This document shows, piece after piece, positions 52,642-62,060 of a stretch of DNA of 64,000 nt. Position 1 is the stretch's first letter, and each line of letters opens with the position of its first letter. Made by a program: the position numbers and the translations under genes. The notes below the pieces were generated by a model. That model was not told where the DNA came from. It was given only the letters and a program-made list of their open reading frames with translations, and made no database searches. The DNA is from JAHCHG01 sp965214585 (lineage in GTDB: Bacteria > Acidobacteriota > Blastocatellia > Pyrinomonadales > Pyrinomonadaceae): assembly GCA_965214585.1 (NCBI GenBank), contig OZ243957.1, positions 2,232,001-2,296,000 of the forward strand, read 5' to 3'.

Positions 52642-55600
52642 ATGAAAAAAAATATAATTTTACTGTTGGCGGCGATATTTTTAACCGCCGGATTACTTGC
52701 CCCAGATCAAAATGTCTTCGCCGGCGATCCTTACTGTCAAGGCTCTGGCGGAAGTTCGGCTCGTTTACCAGACCCGACACCGACACCGACGCCAACTCCG
52801 CAACGAGCAGATTTTGCGGCGGCGCAGCTCAAACACGAGCGCAATCTGCCGCCGGGCGGCGGCATAAACTCGGTTGAATCGCCGACAGGCTCGAATTTTA
52901 CGTTTTTCGCGTCAATCTTCGTCTTGATCGGCGGACTCTGGGCTTTGCTTGCACTTTTGCGGAATAGCTTCAAAAAACTTCGCCAGCCAAAGCACGTCCG
53001 ATTGACGAAAGTTTGGAATTTCGCATTTAAACCGTCGTTTACGCTGTCGGCGTTCGGATTTTCATTTCTGGCGGTAATAATTTTGTCCGTCGGACTATTT
53101 GCCCCGGATCAAAATGTTTTAGCCGGTGATCCTAACGCTCAAAGGGGATACATTACCAATCCGTATAACCCGAACCCGCCTCCGAACAAACCGGCGAGAG
53201 AGGAAAGAGAATTAGCGGCGGCGCAGTTCAGAAATGCACAAATTCAACCACCGTCGAATTCCGGCGGCGACTTGGCGACGCGCTCCGGTTTTACATTTTT
53301 CGCGTCAATTTTTGTCTTAATCGGCGGAATTTGGGCGTTATTTATCTTGCTGCGCCAATACTTCAATAAATTACGCGGAAAAAATCAGGTTCGACCGTCA
53401 AATATTTGGGAAGTAATGCTTAAACCGTCCGTCGCTCTCTCGGCGTTCGGATTTTTATTTCTGGCGGCGATGATCGGCAGCGTTTTGACCGAACCGACGG
53501 CGGTAACAGCCGGAAAGCGCAAAAAGCCGAATAAAAGTTTGATGACCGGCGCGGTCAATCCGGCAGACAAACCCGTTTTCAAAACGGCACAGCAAATCGG
53601 CGGCAGCGGAATTACCCAAATCGGTTCGCCGGTTTTCGACGCGGCGGGAAATCGCTATGTGCGCGGCGGTTTTACCGGAACTTTGACAATCGGCGCGACA
53701 ACGCTCGCGGCAACCGAAGATTTTGATATGTTCGTCGCCAAATATGACGCAAACGGCACGCCGATCTGGGCGCGGCAGGGAACAGGCGCGACCGTCGGCG
53801 TAACCGACACGCTGGCGGTTGAAGGCGCAACGGCTCTGGCGGTTGATGCGGGCGGCAATGTTTATATCGGCGGTTCGTTCGTCAAAACGCTTACTTTGCA
53901 GGGCGGCGCGAATCCGAGCATCACGCTCACCGACAACGGCGCGGCGGGCATCAATTACGAATCTTTCGTCGCCAAATATGACGGCGCGGGCAATCTTTTA
54001 TGGGGGCGCGGCGGCAATACGAACAGCCCGAAAAATCCCGACAATCTCGAAACCGGACAAAACGCCGTTAACCGGATAGTTTTTGATTCGAGCGGCAATC
54101 CGTATATCGCCGGCTTTGTTTCCGGCACTCGATTTTTGGGCGACACGATTGCCAATCAAGGTTTATCGGACATTATGCTGGCAAAACTCGATCCGGCGAG
54201 CGGCGCGATTGTCTGGAAACAAATTATCGGCGGAACGGAAGACGACAATGGACTCGATTTGGAAATTGACGGCTCTGATACTCTCTATTTAATCGGTAAT
54301 TTCGGTTCGCCGGAGATTACTTTTCCGAACGGCGATACTTATACGAATCCGGGCGATCCGAACAATTTTGAAGGAGATTCGACCGATACGTTTATCGCCA
54401 AATTCGACGCAGCCGACGGCGCGAATCTTTTTACAGAGAACATCGGCAACGATACGACCGTCGGCGCGTCGCAAATCGCGGTCAATCAGGCGGGCGAAAT
54501 TTTAATAACCGGCTACTTTTTCAATTCGGTTACATTCGGCGAAACGACTTTGACTGAAAACGAAGGCGGTAGCGGCGAAGACAACGAAGAGAGTTTGGGC
54601 GGATATATAGCAAAAATGGACGCAAACGGCGATTTTGTCTGGGCAAAAGGCTTCGGCGGCATCGGCGAGTCAATCGCGCTCGACGACATCGGCAGAATCT
54701 ATATTGCCGGCACTTTTTTCGACGGCGCGCAGTTCGGCGAAGACACACCGAACGCCGAAATGCTGGCGAGTTTCGGCGGCGTAGATATATTTATCGCCCG
54801 TTACGAAGCAAACGGCGATTTCGGTTTTGCCAAAGCGATTGCCGCCACAGGTCAGGAAGGGACGATTGCCGTCGGCAATCCGTCGGCGGAAGACGGCGAA
54901 ACCGAAAATAATTATAATCCGCTCGGCATCGCCTTTAATCCGGCTCGCGGCACGATATTTATTTCCGGCGATTTTCAGACGGCAATCGCGCTCGACTGCA
55001 CGACGCTGACGACCAACGGCGCGAATATTCATTCGTATATCACCGAATTAAGCGCGGACGGTGAAGCCGTAACGTGCCGAATCTGGAACGGTTTGGACGA
55101 CGACGACAACAATTGGGAATCGTCCGACAACTGGAACGGCGGCATCGTTCCGAACGACAACGATTCGGTTTATGTTCCATACACCGGCAACAGTTTCGAC
55201 AATCCGACTTATAATCCGGCGACAACCACTTTTCTGAAAAACTTGACCGTTGACGCAGACCGGACGCTGACTCTGAATCGGGATTTGCCGATGGAAGGAA
55301 AACTCTCGCTGCTCGGCGGAATCGTGGATGCAGGCGCGAACAACAAGCTGCTCGATTTGGAAATGAGTTCGACGGTAGTTCGCGTGGCGGATTTGGACGG
55401 CGACGGCGGCTTGGTCATCGGCAAAATCCGAAAAAACTTCGGTAATCTTGCTCCGTTCACCTTTCCGGTCGGCACGGCAAACGGTTATTCGCCGGTTGAC
55501 GTTAATCCGTCGCAGTCTGCGGAAGCTAATTTGACGATCAACGCCGTCGCCGAGCCGCAGCCGCTTTTTGCAAATTCGGCGAATCGGATCAATCGGTATT

Positions 55601-56079
55601 GGGATTTGAATCAATCGGGCGAAGGAAGTTTAACGGCAAATCTGACGTTTCATTATTTAGAGTCGGATGTCGTCGGCGACGAATCGCAGCTCGAATTATT
55701 CAAAGTCGAAGACGGTCAGGCGATGCGGCAGACGGCGGCGATTGACACGACGGCGAACACGGCAACGGTTAATAATGTTTCGGAGTTTTCCGATTGGACG
55801 CTGGCGCAGCTTGCGCCGACGGCGGCGAGCGTGTCAGTCGGCGGGAGAGTTTCAACCACGAAGGGCTACGGAATTTCCCGCGCAATAGTCGTGATAACCG
55901 ACGAAAACGGAAATGAGCAAAGAACTGTTACAAACAGTTTCGGCTATTTTCATTTTGGGGAAATCGAAGCGGGAAAAACTTATGTTTTCAGCGTTCGACA
56001 CAAACGCTACACATTTGCGCCGCAAGTTATCAATGTTTTCAATGCAATTGATAACCTAAATATGGTTAGCGGCAGATAA
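52642..56079 (+). CDS. Large surface propeller protein with repeated membrane N-terminus and shared C-terminal domain
   Basis: 1145 residues. The N-terminus has a signal-like helix (1-20) and a repeated module: LLAPDQNVFAGDP at 18-30 and LFAPDQNVLAGDP at 152-164, FTFFASIFVLIGG at 86-98 and 217-229, and KPS...LSAFGF at 130 and 261. This gives five hydrophobic segments. Residues about 310-850 are SBBP-like beta-propeller repeats (FDMFVAKYDANG, AGNVYIGG). Other beta domains follow, and the last 80 residues (GGRVSTTKGYGISRAIVV, NSFGYFHF) match 3483 and 32621. Likely anchored in the envelope with the propeller outside. Function unknown. Confidence 0.8.
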   Translation: MKKNIILLLAAIFLTAGLLAPDQNVFAGDPYCQGSGGSSARLPDPTPTPTPTPQRADFAAAQLKHERNLPPGGGINSVESPTGSNFTFFASIFVLIGGLWALLALLRNSFKKLRQPKHVRLTKVWNFAFKPSFTLSAFGFSFLAVIILSVGLFAPDQNVLAGDPNAQRGYITNPYNPNPPPNKPAREERELAAAQFRNAQIQPPSNSGGDLATRSGFTFFASIFVLIGGIWALFILLRQYFNKLRGKNQVRPSNIWEVMLKPSVALSAFGFLFLAAMIGSVLTEPTAVTAGKRKKPNKSLMTGAVNPADKPVFKTAQQIGGSGITQIGSPVFDAAGNRYVRGGFTGTLTIGATTLAATEDFDMFVAKYDANGTPIWARQGTGATVGVTDTLAVEGATALAVDAGGNVYIGGSFVKTLTLQGGANPSITLTDNGAAGINYESFVAKYDGAGNLLWGRGGNTNSPKNPDNLETGQNAVNRIVFDSSGNPYIAGFVSGTRFLGDTIANQGLSDIMLAKLDPASGAIVWKQIIGGTEDDNGLDLEIDGSDTLYLIGNFGSPEITFPNGDTYTNPGDPNNFEGDSTDTFIAKFDAADGANLFTENIGNDTTVGASQIAVNQAGEILITGYFFNSVTFGETTLTENEGGSGEDNEESLGGYIAKMDANGDFVWAKGFGGIGESIALDDIGRIYIAGTFFDGAQFGEDTPNAEMLASFGGVDIFIARYEANGDFGFAKAIAATGQEGTIAVGNPSAEDGETENNYNPLGIAFNPARGTIFISGDFQTAIALDCTTLTTNGANIHSYITELSADGEAVTCRIWNGLDDDDNNWESSDNWNGGIVPNDNDSVYVPYTGNSFDNPTYNPATTTFLKNLTVDADRTLTLNRDLPMEGKLSLLGGIVDAGANNKLLDLEMSSTVVRVADLDGDGGLVIGKIRKNFGNLAPFTFPVGTANGYSPVDVNPSQSAEANLTINAVAEPQPLFANSANRINRYWDLNQSGEGSLTANLTFHYLESDVVGDESQLELFKVEDGQAMRQTAAIDTTANTATVNNVSEFSDWTLAQLAPTAASVSVGGRVSTTKGYGISRAIVVITDENGNEQRTVTNSFGYFHFGEIEAGKTYVFSVRHKRYTFAPQVINVFNAIDNLNMVSGR

Positions 56080-56134
56080 AGGGCAAGCAATTTATACCAA
56101 ATTCGCTTGGTGTAATAATATTGTAATCAATCAG

Positions 56135-56192
56135 AACCGCGAGCAGCAGCGAATGATAACCACGTCGCTGCCTCTCGCGGTTTTGTTTTTTA
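56135..56192 (+). terminator. Rho-independent terminator after the propeller gene
   Basis: ACCGCGAG and CAGCG pair with CGCTG and CTCGCGGT across a loop, followed by TTTGTTTTTT. It lies about 55 bp after the stop. Confidence 0.85.
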
Positions 56193-56212
56193 TCAAATAC
56201 CGCACGAACCTA

Positions 56213-56613
56213 TAGCGGTTTAAGTTTGGATATACGGTATGAGTAACGCCTTATGGTCTTTGACAAATAAATCTAACTATTAAATCAGCCATCGTAGATG
56301 GCATCGGCATAAAGCCTAGCGTGGAGCGAAGCGAAACGCCGGGTTGTTGACAATAAACGGTTGAGAGCTATCGTAGATAGCGTCCGCAATGTCCGTCGCC
56401 ATCTACGATGGCTGGAATCTATTTTTCCATTCCGACCTAGCTCTGCCGATGCTCACGCTTTATGCGAGTCGCCCTCTCACGCGGGCTGAAATCGGAAATT
56501 TTTTGTTAAATTTATTTGTCAAAAACCTTTAGGCGTGAGAAAACGTCTGGCTTCGCTGGCGTTTTCACGGTTCAAGCCGTTACTCTTACACTATGCTAAT
56601 TCTTAAATTGCCC
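56213..56613. mobile_element. Outer TA-flanked inverted-repeat element interrupted by MITE copy B
   Basis: The left end TAGCGGTTTAAGTTTGG and the inverted right end GGGCAATTTAAGAATTAG are related, and both are flanked by TA (56211-56212, 56614-56615). The ends match the element at 25659. Without the inserted MITE it would be about 128 bp. The remaining 56614-56796 is AT-rich upstream DNA of the desaturase gene. Confidence 0.65.
56255..56527. mobile_element. MITE-like TIR element, family GGTCTTTGATAA, copy B (inverted)
   Basis: 273 bp, GGTCTTTGACAAATAAATCT to AGATTTATTTGTC-type end. Read on the minus strand it matches 21685-21958 almost throughout, including GCCATCGTAGATGGC, TATCTACGATAG, and AGCGAAGCG. 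Flanks continue the palindrome (ACGCCTTAT on the left; inverted right ACGCCTAAA). Confidence 0.88.
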
Positions 56614-56796
56614 TAGAATTACCCGTTCGCTGAGTTCGGGAAATTTTATAAGAAAGAGCATAATATTTTATCGTTCAAATACAGCGATAATCTGCATCTC
56701 ACAAAAATCCACGCACTAAATACATAAATATTACATTTGATTTTCGCTCCGTCTGCTATTCTTACGATAGTCTTATAATTTCAAATACACAAAAAA

Positions 56797-57654
<858 letters not shown>

Positions 57655-57677
57655 AATGTCGGCAGAAATTTAAGAAT

Positions 57678-57964
57678 ATTTGCCCGCGAAGTTGGCGCGA
57701 AAAGGCGCGGAAAAAAGATTTAGTAAATTGTGGATAGTTCATTGTTAATTGCAATTTTTCCCAACCAATTAACAATTTGCAATTTATACCAAGTTGCGTG
57801 AATAAAGGCGGAAACCCGACAGTAATGGAGGGTGCTGTTTTTAATATCAGCTTTTAAGTTCCCAAACAGCACCCTTGTTGACACGCGGGTTTCCGCCTTT
57901 ATTCACGCAACTTGGTATTACTATTTACGAATTTTCTTTTTTTCGCGCCTTTTCGCGGGCAAAT
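57678..57964. repeat. Nested inverted repeats: GCCCGCGAAG outer arms enclosing the GGAGGGTGCTG element, copy 2
   Basis: Outer arms ATTTGCCCGCGAAG / GGCGCGGAAAAAAG and CTTTTTTTCGCGCC / TTCGCGGGCAAAT are inverted. Inside, 57785-57919 is a second palindrome with arms of about 55 nt (ATACCAAGTTGCGTGAATAA and complement), including AGGGTGCTGTTT and GGAAACCCG, shared with 3271-3418. It fills most of the gap between desaturase and VOC genes; no ORF is credible. Confidence 0.8.
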
Positions 57965-58044
57965 TGTTGTTTTAAAATGTCTGATGACGTGCTTTTCAAA
58001 AAGCGGCGGGAATTGATAAAATATTTTCAGGAGAACAATTTAAT

Positions 58045-58410
58045 ATGTCGGAAAATACAGAAACGAGATTTGAAGGAACGGTTGACCATTTGGCGATCAA
58101 GTGCGAAGACCTCGAAAAGAACGTCGAAGAATATAAAAGGCTCGGATTTTCGGTTGAAACCATTTACGAAGATTGGGCGATGCTGCGCGATTCAAAAGGT
58201 TTCGGCATCGCGCTTTTGCCGCCCGATTCAAAACATCCGCCGCATATCGGTATGAAAGTTGAAACGATGGAAGAACTCGAAACGGCGGCAAAGCGCGAAA
58301 ATCGTCCGATCAAACCGCACCGCGACGGAACTTCTTCGTTCTACACGAAAGGCGTAAGCGGGCAAATCGTGGAACTGATCTATTACCCCGAAAATTACGG
58401 TAAGAACTAG
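58045..58410 (+). CDS. VOC (glyoxalase-like) superfamily protein
   Basis: 121 residues. TVDHLAIKCEDLEKNVEEYK is the first beta-alpha-beta-beta-beta start with a metal-ligand His. RLGFSVETIYEDWAMLR, KHPPHIGMKVETMEEL (second His) and SGQIVELIYYPE (final Glu) complete the fold. Members are metal-dependent lyases, isomerases or dioxygenases, or antibiotic-binding proteins. Substrate unknown. AGGAG 16-20 nt upstream. Confidence 0.87.
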   Translation: MSENTETRFEGTVDHLAIKCEDLEKNVEEYKRLGFSVETIYEDWAMLRDSKGFGIALLPPDSKHPPHIGMKVETMEELETAAKRENRPIKPHRDGTSSFYTKGVSGQIVELIYYPENYGKN

Positions 58411-58511
58411 GAAAAATTTAACAGGGATGAAGGAGATAAACGGTAATTCAAATTTCACATTTCCAATTCTAAAAAATCCCTGTCTATCTCCTTCATCCCT
58501 GTTAAATTTTC
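58411..58511. repeat. Hairpin repeat, family AACAGGGATG, copy 3
   Basis: GAAAAATTTAACAGGGATGA mirrors CATCCCTGTTAAATTTTC, with GAAGGAGATA paired to TATCTCCTTC inside. It begins right after the VOC stop codon. Confidence 0.85.
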
Positions 58512-58561
58512 TCCTCTTTTATTTGCGCGATTCGCGGCAAATTCTTCGTGTAACACATAAA

Positions 58562-58592
58562 GAAGCGGACAGATTAAATCCGTCCGCTTTTT
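58562..58592 (-). terminator. Terminator between convergent VOC and CBS genes
   Basis: AAGCGGAC pairs with GTCCGCTT around GATTAAATC. T-runs occur on both sides (CTTTTTC on plus, CTTCTTT on minus), so it can serve both genes; it is nearer the CBS gene, 20 bp after its stop. Confidence 0.75.
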
Positions 58593-58612
58593 CATTTGGT
58601 TGAATTAAAATT

Positions 58613-59059
58613 TTACGCCGATGCTTGAGAAGAACTCGATTTTGAAACTTTCTCAACCATTTCTGCGGTTTTGTTGTCCGTCGAATGAATCGCAATGTCG
58701 GCTTGCGCGACGATTCCGCAACAGCCGCCGTTTTCGTCAACGACGACGACGCGGCGAATTTGTTTTTCTTCCATTAAATTACAGCAGTCTTCGATGCTCG
58801 TGTCCGTTTTAACCGTTTCGACGCTCGAAGTCATCGCGTCTTTGACCGTTAGATCAAGCGGATTTTTTCCTGCGGCGACTGCTCTCAGAGCAATATCTCG
58901 GTCTGTAATTACGCCAATCGGCTTTTTGGAATTTTGATTCTCGACCACCGGAATACAGCCGCAATCATTATCTTTCATCATTTTTGCCGCTTCCTGCAAA
59001 CTCGCGTCCGATGTGCAGCAAGCCGGATTTTTCGTCATTATTTCTTTTACGTTATTCAT
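58613..59059 (-). CDS. Two-CBS-domain protein
   Basis: 148 residues from ATG 59059, with AGGAG 11 nt before it; the reading from 59107 is rejected. Two CBS units (VKEIMTKNPACCTSDASLQE with VITDRDIALR, and VKDAMTSSVETVKTDTSIED with GIVAQADIAIH) form a Bateman module that may bind adenosine nucleotides. CC pairs are common within it (NPACC, EDCC, NGGCC). Stand-alone two-CBS proteins often sense energy charge or modulate partner enzymes. Confidence 0.88.
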   Translation of the reverse strand: MNNVKEIMTKNPACCTSDASLQEAAKMMKDNDCGCIPVVENQNSKKPIGVITDRDIALRAVAAGKNPLDLTVKDAMTSSVETVKTDTSIEDCCNLMEEKQIRRVVVVDENGGCCGIVAQADIAIHSTDNKTAEMVEKVSKSSSSQASA

Positions 59060-59164
59060 AGTTTTTTTCTCCTGTTTTGTAATACATTTTGTATGACTTT
59101 CGCACACAAAATTTTAAATCTTAGTATTGTAATTTATGAATGCAAAATTCATTCCAAAAAACAA

Positions 59165-59230
59165 GTCAGCAGCGTCGGCGTGAGCCGATGCGCCAACGGT
59201 TACGCATCGGCTCACGCCGACGCTGCTGAC
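59165..59230. repeat. CGTCGGCGTGAGCC hairpin, copy 3
   Basis: GTCAGCAGCGTCGGCGTGAG and complement around a 14-nt loop. Same arms as 25691 and 26899 but with compensating changes (CAGC...GCTG instead of TAGC...GCTA). It sits between divergent CBS and DNA glycosylase genes, 33 bp from the latter's start. Confidence 0.87.
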
Positions 59231-59263
59231 ATCATTTTCTTTCTTTGCTAAAATCAAAAACAT

Positions 59264-59860
59264 ATGAAAAAGCTGCCGCTGGAATTTTACAGGCACGAAG
59301 ATACGCTTCGCATTGCAAAAGATTTGCTCGGAAAAACGCTGGTCGTTCCAACCGAAAACGGCGCGAGAGTTGCGGGAAAAATCGTCGAAACCGAAGCGTA
59401 TATGGGCGAATTTGATAAAGGCGCACATTCCTTCGGAAATCGTCGCACAAAACGCACCGAAGTAATGTTTCACCAAGGCGGCGCGGCTTATGTTACGTTG
59501 ATCTACGGAATATATTATCAATTTAATATTGTCGTCGGCGCGGAAAATGTGCCGCACGCAATTTTAATTCGCGCCGTCGAACCGCTTGAAAATATCGAAA
59601 TTATGCGCGAACGACGCGGTAAGATGAAAGATACTAATTTAACTTCCGGTCCGGGAAAACTGTGCATCGCTTTTGCGATTGAAAAAGATTTTTACGGTGA
59701 AAATTTAACGGGCGAAAAAATCTGGCTCGAAGAAGGCGGGCAAATTTCAAAAAACAGAATCGCTTCCGGCAAGCGCATCGGCATTGATTACGCCGAAGAA
59801 TACGCCGAAAAACCTTGGCGTTTCTGGGTAAAAGATAATCCGTTTGTCAGCCGGAAATAG
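59264..59860 (+). CDS. mpg: DNA-3-methyladenine glycosylase (AAG/MPG family)
   Basis: 198 residues. It flips out and excises alkylated purines in base excision repair. RIAKDLLGKTLVV, VETEAYMGEFDKGAHSFGN with the catalytic Glu, HQGGAAYVTLIYGIYYQFNI and TSGPGKLCIAFAI are the hallmark blocks of the mammalian-type AAG family. Length is normal. It is near umuDC, giving a small DNA-damage-related neighbourhood. Confidence 0.94.
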   Translation: MKKLPLEFYRHEDTLRIAKDLLGKTLVVPTENGARVAGKIVETEAYMGEFDKGAHSFGNRRTKRTEVMFHQGGAAYVTLIYGIYYQFNIVVGAENVPHAILIRAVEPLENIEIMRERRGKMKDTNLTSGPGKLCIAFAIEKDFYGENLTGEKIWLEEGGQISKNRIASGKRIGIDYAEEYAEKPWRFWVKDNPFVSRK

Positions 59861-59941
59861 CTGCATTTACACTAAATATTGCTAAAAATAACGGCTCTTT
59901 GACAATTAGTGGTGGAAATTAATTTTTCAGTCAATTTTCTT

Positions 59942-60022
59942 GTCGCTAACGGCGACCAACATTAAGCCTAGCGAGAATCGCTAGGTCAGGTGAATCAAGA
60001 ATGCCGTCGCTGAAGGCGACGA
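59942..60022. repeat. Cluster of three short palindromes
   Basis: GTCGCTAACGGCGAC, CCTAGCGAGAATCGCTAGG and GTCGCTGAAGGCGAC follow one another; the first and third can also pair with each other. The 369-bp gap before umuD holds in addition a CGCGTCCTTTTGCGCC string at 60089-60105 that resembles the outer arm at 57940, and AT-rich promoter DNA. I see no confident LexA box. Confidence 0.6.
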
Positions 60023-60229
60023 ACAAATTATAGGTTAGAAAAGTTGCTGCTCACTTTCAGCGAATAAAAAAATTTCCGTCTTTAATTTCGCGTCCTTTTG
60101 CGCCGGCTTCGCGGGCAGTTATCTTGTTCCAAAACTCAATTTTCATTAAAGAAATATTGTCATATCTTGTTTTATATGCTATACATTGTTTCATAGTTCA
60201 AACATTATAATTTTTACAGAGGGACGCAG

Positions 60230-60661
60230 ATGCTTTGTATTGCAGACAGGCTTTTTATACCGCTTAGGACGAAAAAACTTTCGCGTCCGCTTTTTCTAAC
60301 CCGCGTCAAAGCGGGCTTTCCGTCCCCTGCCGAAGATTATATCGAGGGCAGAATTGATCTAAATCGTGATCTGATAAAACATCCGCTGGCGACATTTTAT
60401 GTGCGCGTAACGGGCGATTCGATGGAGCCGATAATTCAATCGGGCGCGTTGGTCGTCGTTGACCGGATGATCGAAACTAAAGACGGCGACATCGTTATCG
60501 CGCGGCTCGGCGCGGAACTTTGCGTCAAACGCCTGCGGATGACCAACGACGGCATAATGTGGCTTGCTTCGGAAAATGAAAATTATCAGCCGATCAAAAT
60601 CTGCGAAGCAGCCGACTTTGAGGTTTGGGGAAAGGTCAGCCACGCGATTCACAGCTTTTAA
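60230..60661 (+). CDS. umuD: UmuD-like mutagenesis protein (S24 peptidase fold)
   Basis: 143 residues. RVKAGFPSPAEDY carries the Ala-Gly self-cleavage site, VTGDSMEPIIQSG the nucleophile Ser, and RLGAELCVKRLRM the general-base Lys. After RecA-stimulated cleavage it would form UmuD' and activate UmuC for translesion synthesis. GAGGG lies about 8 nt upstream. It is the first gene of a umuDC operon. Confidence 0.92.
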   Translation: MLCIADRLFIPLRTKKLSRPLFLTRVKAGFPSPAEDYIEGRIDLNRDLIKHPLATFYVRVTGDSMEPIIQSGALVVVDRMIETKDGDIVIARLGAELCVKRLRMTNDGIMWLASENENYQPIKICEAADFEVWGKVSHAIHSF

Positions 60662-60663
60662 GG

Positions 60664-60727
60664 TGAGAAGTGAGAAGTGAGAATTAATTCTTCGCTTCTC
60701 ACTTCTCACTTCTCACTTCTCACTTCT
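60664..60727. repeat. GTGAGAA tandem palindrome between umuD and umuC
   Basis: GTGAGAAGTGAGAAGTGAGA on the left and TCTCACTTCTCACTTCTCAC on the right, centred on GAATTAATTC. It fills the umuD-umuC gap and ends 7 bp before the umuC ATG, so no purine-rich ribosome binding site remains there. Confidence 0.85.
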
Positions 60728-60734
60728 GTTTCTT

Positions 60735-62000
60735 ATGTTCGCCTTAATTGACTGCAACAATTTTTACGTTTCGTGCGAGCGCGTTTTTGCGCCGAATTTG
60801 CGGAATCTGCCCGTCGTCGTTTTGTCGAACAATGACGGCTGCGTGATTGCCAGAAGCGAGGAAGCGAAACAAATCGGGATAAATATGGGAACACCGCTTT
60901 TTCAGGTCGAAGATTTGATCGAAAAAGAACGAGTCGCCGTATTTTCTTCAAACTACACGCTTTACGGCGATATGTCCGCCCGCGTGATGGAAGCCTTGAC
61001 GTATTTTTCGCCGGAGGTGGAAATTTATTCGATTGACGAAGCCTTTATAAATCTCGCGCCGAATGCCGCCGATAAATTGAGTTTTCGTGATATTAACGAA
61101 AAGGGTTTCGAGATAAAACGCAAAATTTATCAATGGACGGGACTTCCGGTTTCGGTTGGAATTGCGCCGAACAAAACTTTGGCAAAAATCGCCAATCGAA
61201 TTGCGAAAAAACGAAACGCGGGCGTTTTCGATCTGACCGACGAGCATTTGCGCGACGAGATTTTAGGCGAAATGAAAGTCGGCGACGTTTGGGGAATCGG
61301 TTACAATTCGGCGCGAAAATTAAACGCTCTCGGCATTGAAAACGCTTTGCAGCTTAAAAATTTTGACCGCCGCCGCGCCAGAAAAATGCTGTCGGTAATC
61401 GGTGCGCGAATCGTCGAAGAATTAAACGGCAAAGTTTGTCTGCCGCTTGAACTCGTGCCGCCCGCGAAAAAATCAATCACCTGCTCGCGCAGTTTCGGGC
61501 AAATCGTTACGTCGCTCGCAGAAATGAACGAAGCACTCGACAGCTATCTGATAAAAGCGTCGGAAAAAATGCGGCGAAAAAATTTAACCGCCCGCGCCGT
61601 AACGGTTTTTTTAAGCACCAATCATTTTTCAAAAATGCCGCAATACAGCAACTCAAAAACCGTCCAACTTGCCAATGCGACAAATTCGACGATTGAAATT
61701 CGGCATTGGACAAAACGAATTTTGAAAGAAATTTACAAAGACGGATTTTATTACAAAAAAGTCGGCGTGATTTTGCAGGGTTTGCAGACGGAATCAGCCG
61801 AAACCGTCAGGCTTTACGGCGAAGCCGAATATGAAAAGGAAAAAAGATTATGCCAAGCGATTGACGAATTATCAAAACGCTTCGGGCGCAACACGGTCAG
61901 TTTCGGAATGCGCCGAAACGAAAAAAATTGGACGATGAAATCCGAGCGCAAATCACTTCGCTACACAACGCTTTTGCAGGAAGTTCTCCGAATTGTGTAG
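60735..62000 (+). CDS. umuC: DNA polymerase V catalytic subunit UmuC (Y family)
   Basis: 421 residues. FALIDCNNFYVSCERVFAPN with the first catalytic Asp, VEIYSIDEAFINL with the Asp-Glu pair, then GIAPNKTLAKIANRIAKK, a helix-hairpin-helix (GDVWGIGYNSARKLNALGI) and a little-finger domain with the UmuC C-terminal extension. It copies past DNA lesions with low fidelity. Full length for the family. An inverted repeat occupies the usual ribosome binding site region, so its translation may depend on coupling to umuD. Confidence 0.95.
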   Translation: MFALIDCNNFYVSCERVFAPNLRNLPVVVLSNNDGCVIARSEEAKQIGINMGTPLFQVEDLIEKERVAVFSSNYTLYGDMSARVMEALTYFSPEVEIYSIDEAFINLAPNAADKLSFRDINEKGFEIKRKIYQWTGLPVSVGIAPNKTLAKIANRIAKKRNAGVFDLTDEHLRDEILGEMKVGDVWGIGYNSARKLNALGIENALQLKNFDRRRARKMLSVIGARIVEELNGKVCLPLELVPPAKKSITCSRSFGQIVTSLAEMNEALDSYLIKASEKMRRKNLTARAVTVFLSTNHFSKMPQYSNSKTVQLANATNSTIEIRHWTKRILKEIYKDGFYYKKVGVILQGLQTESAETVRLYGEAEYEKEKRLCQAIDELSKRFGRNTVSFGMRRNEKNWTMKSERKSLRYTTLLQEVLRIV

Positions 62001-62060
62001 CATTAAAAAAGATTATTTTGCCTTCTATTTCCGCATTTGCTATATGGATAATCGGCAAGT

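Noticed and set aside
60150..60229. LexA/SOS box upstream of umuD
   Set aside because: The AT-rich leader has no CTG-N10-CAG or GAAC-N4-GTTC palindrome; the Acidobacteria box is not known to me well enough to call it.
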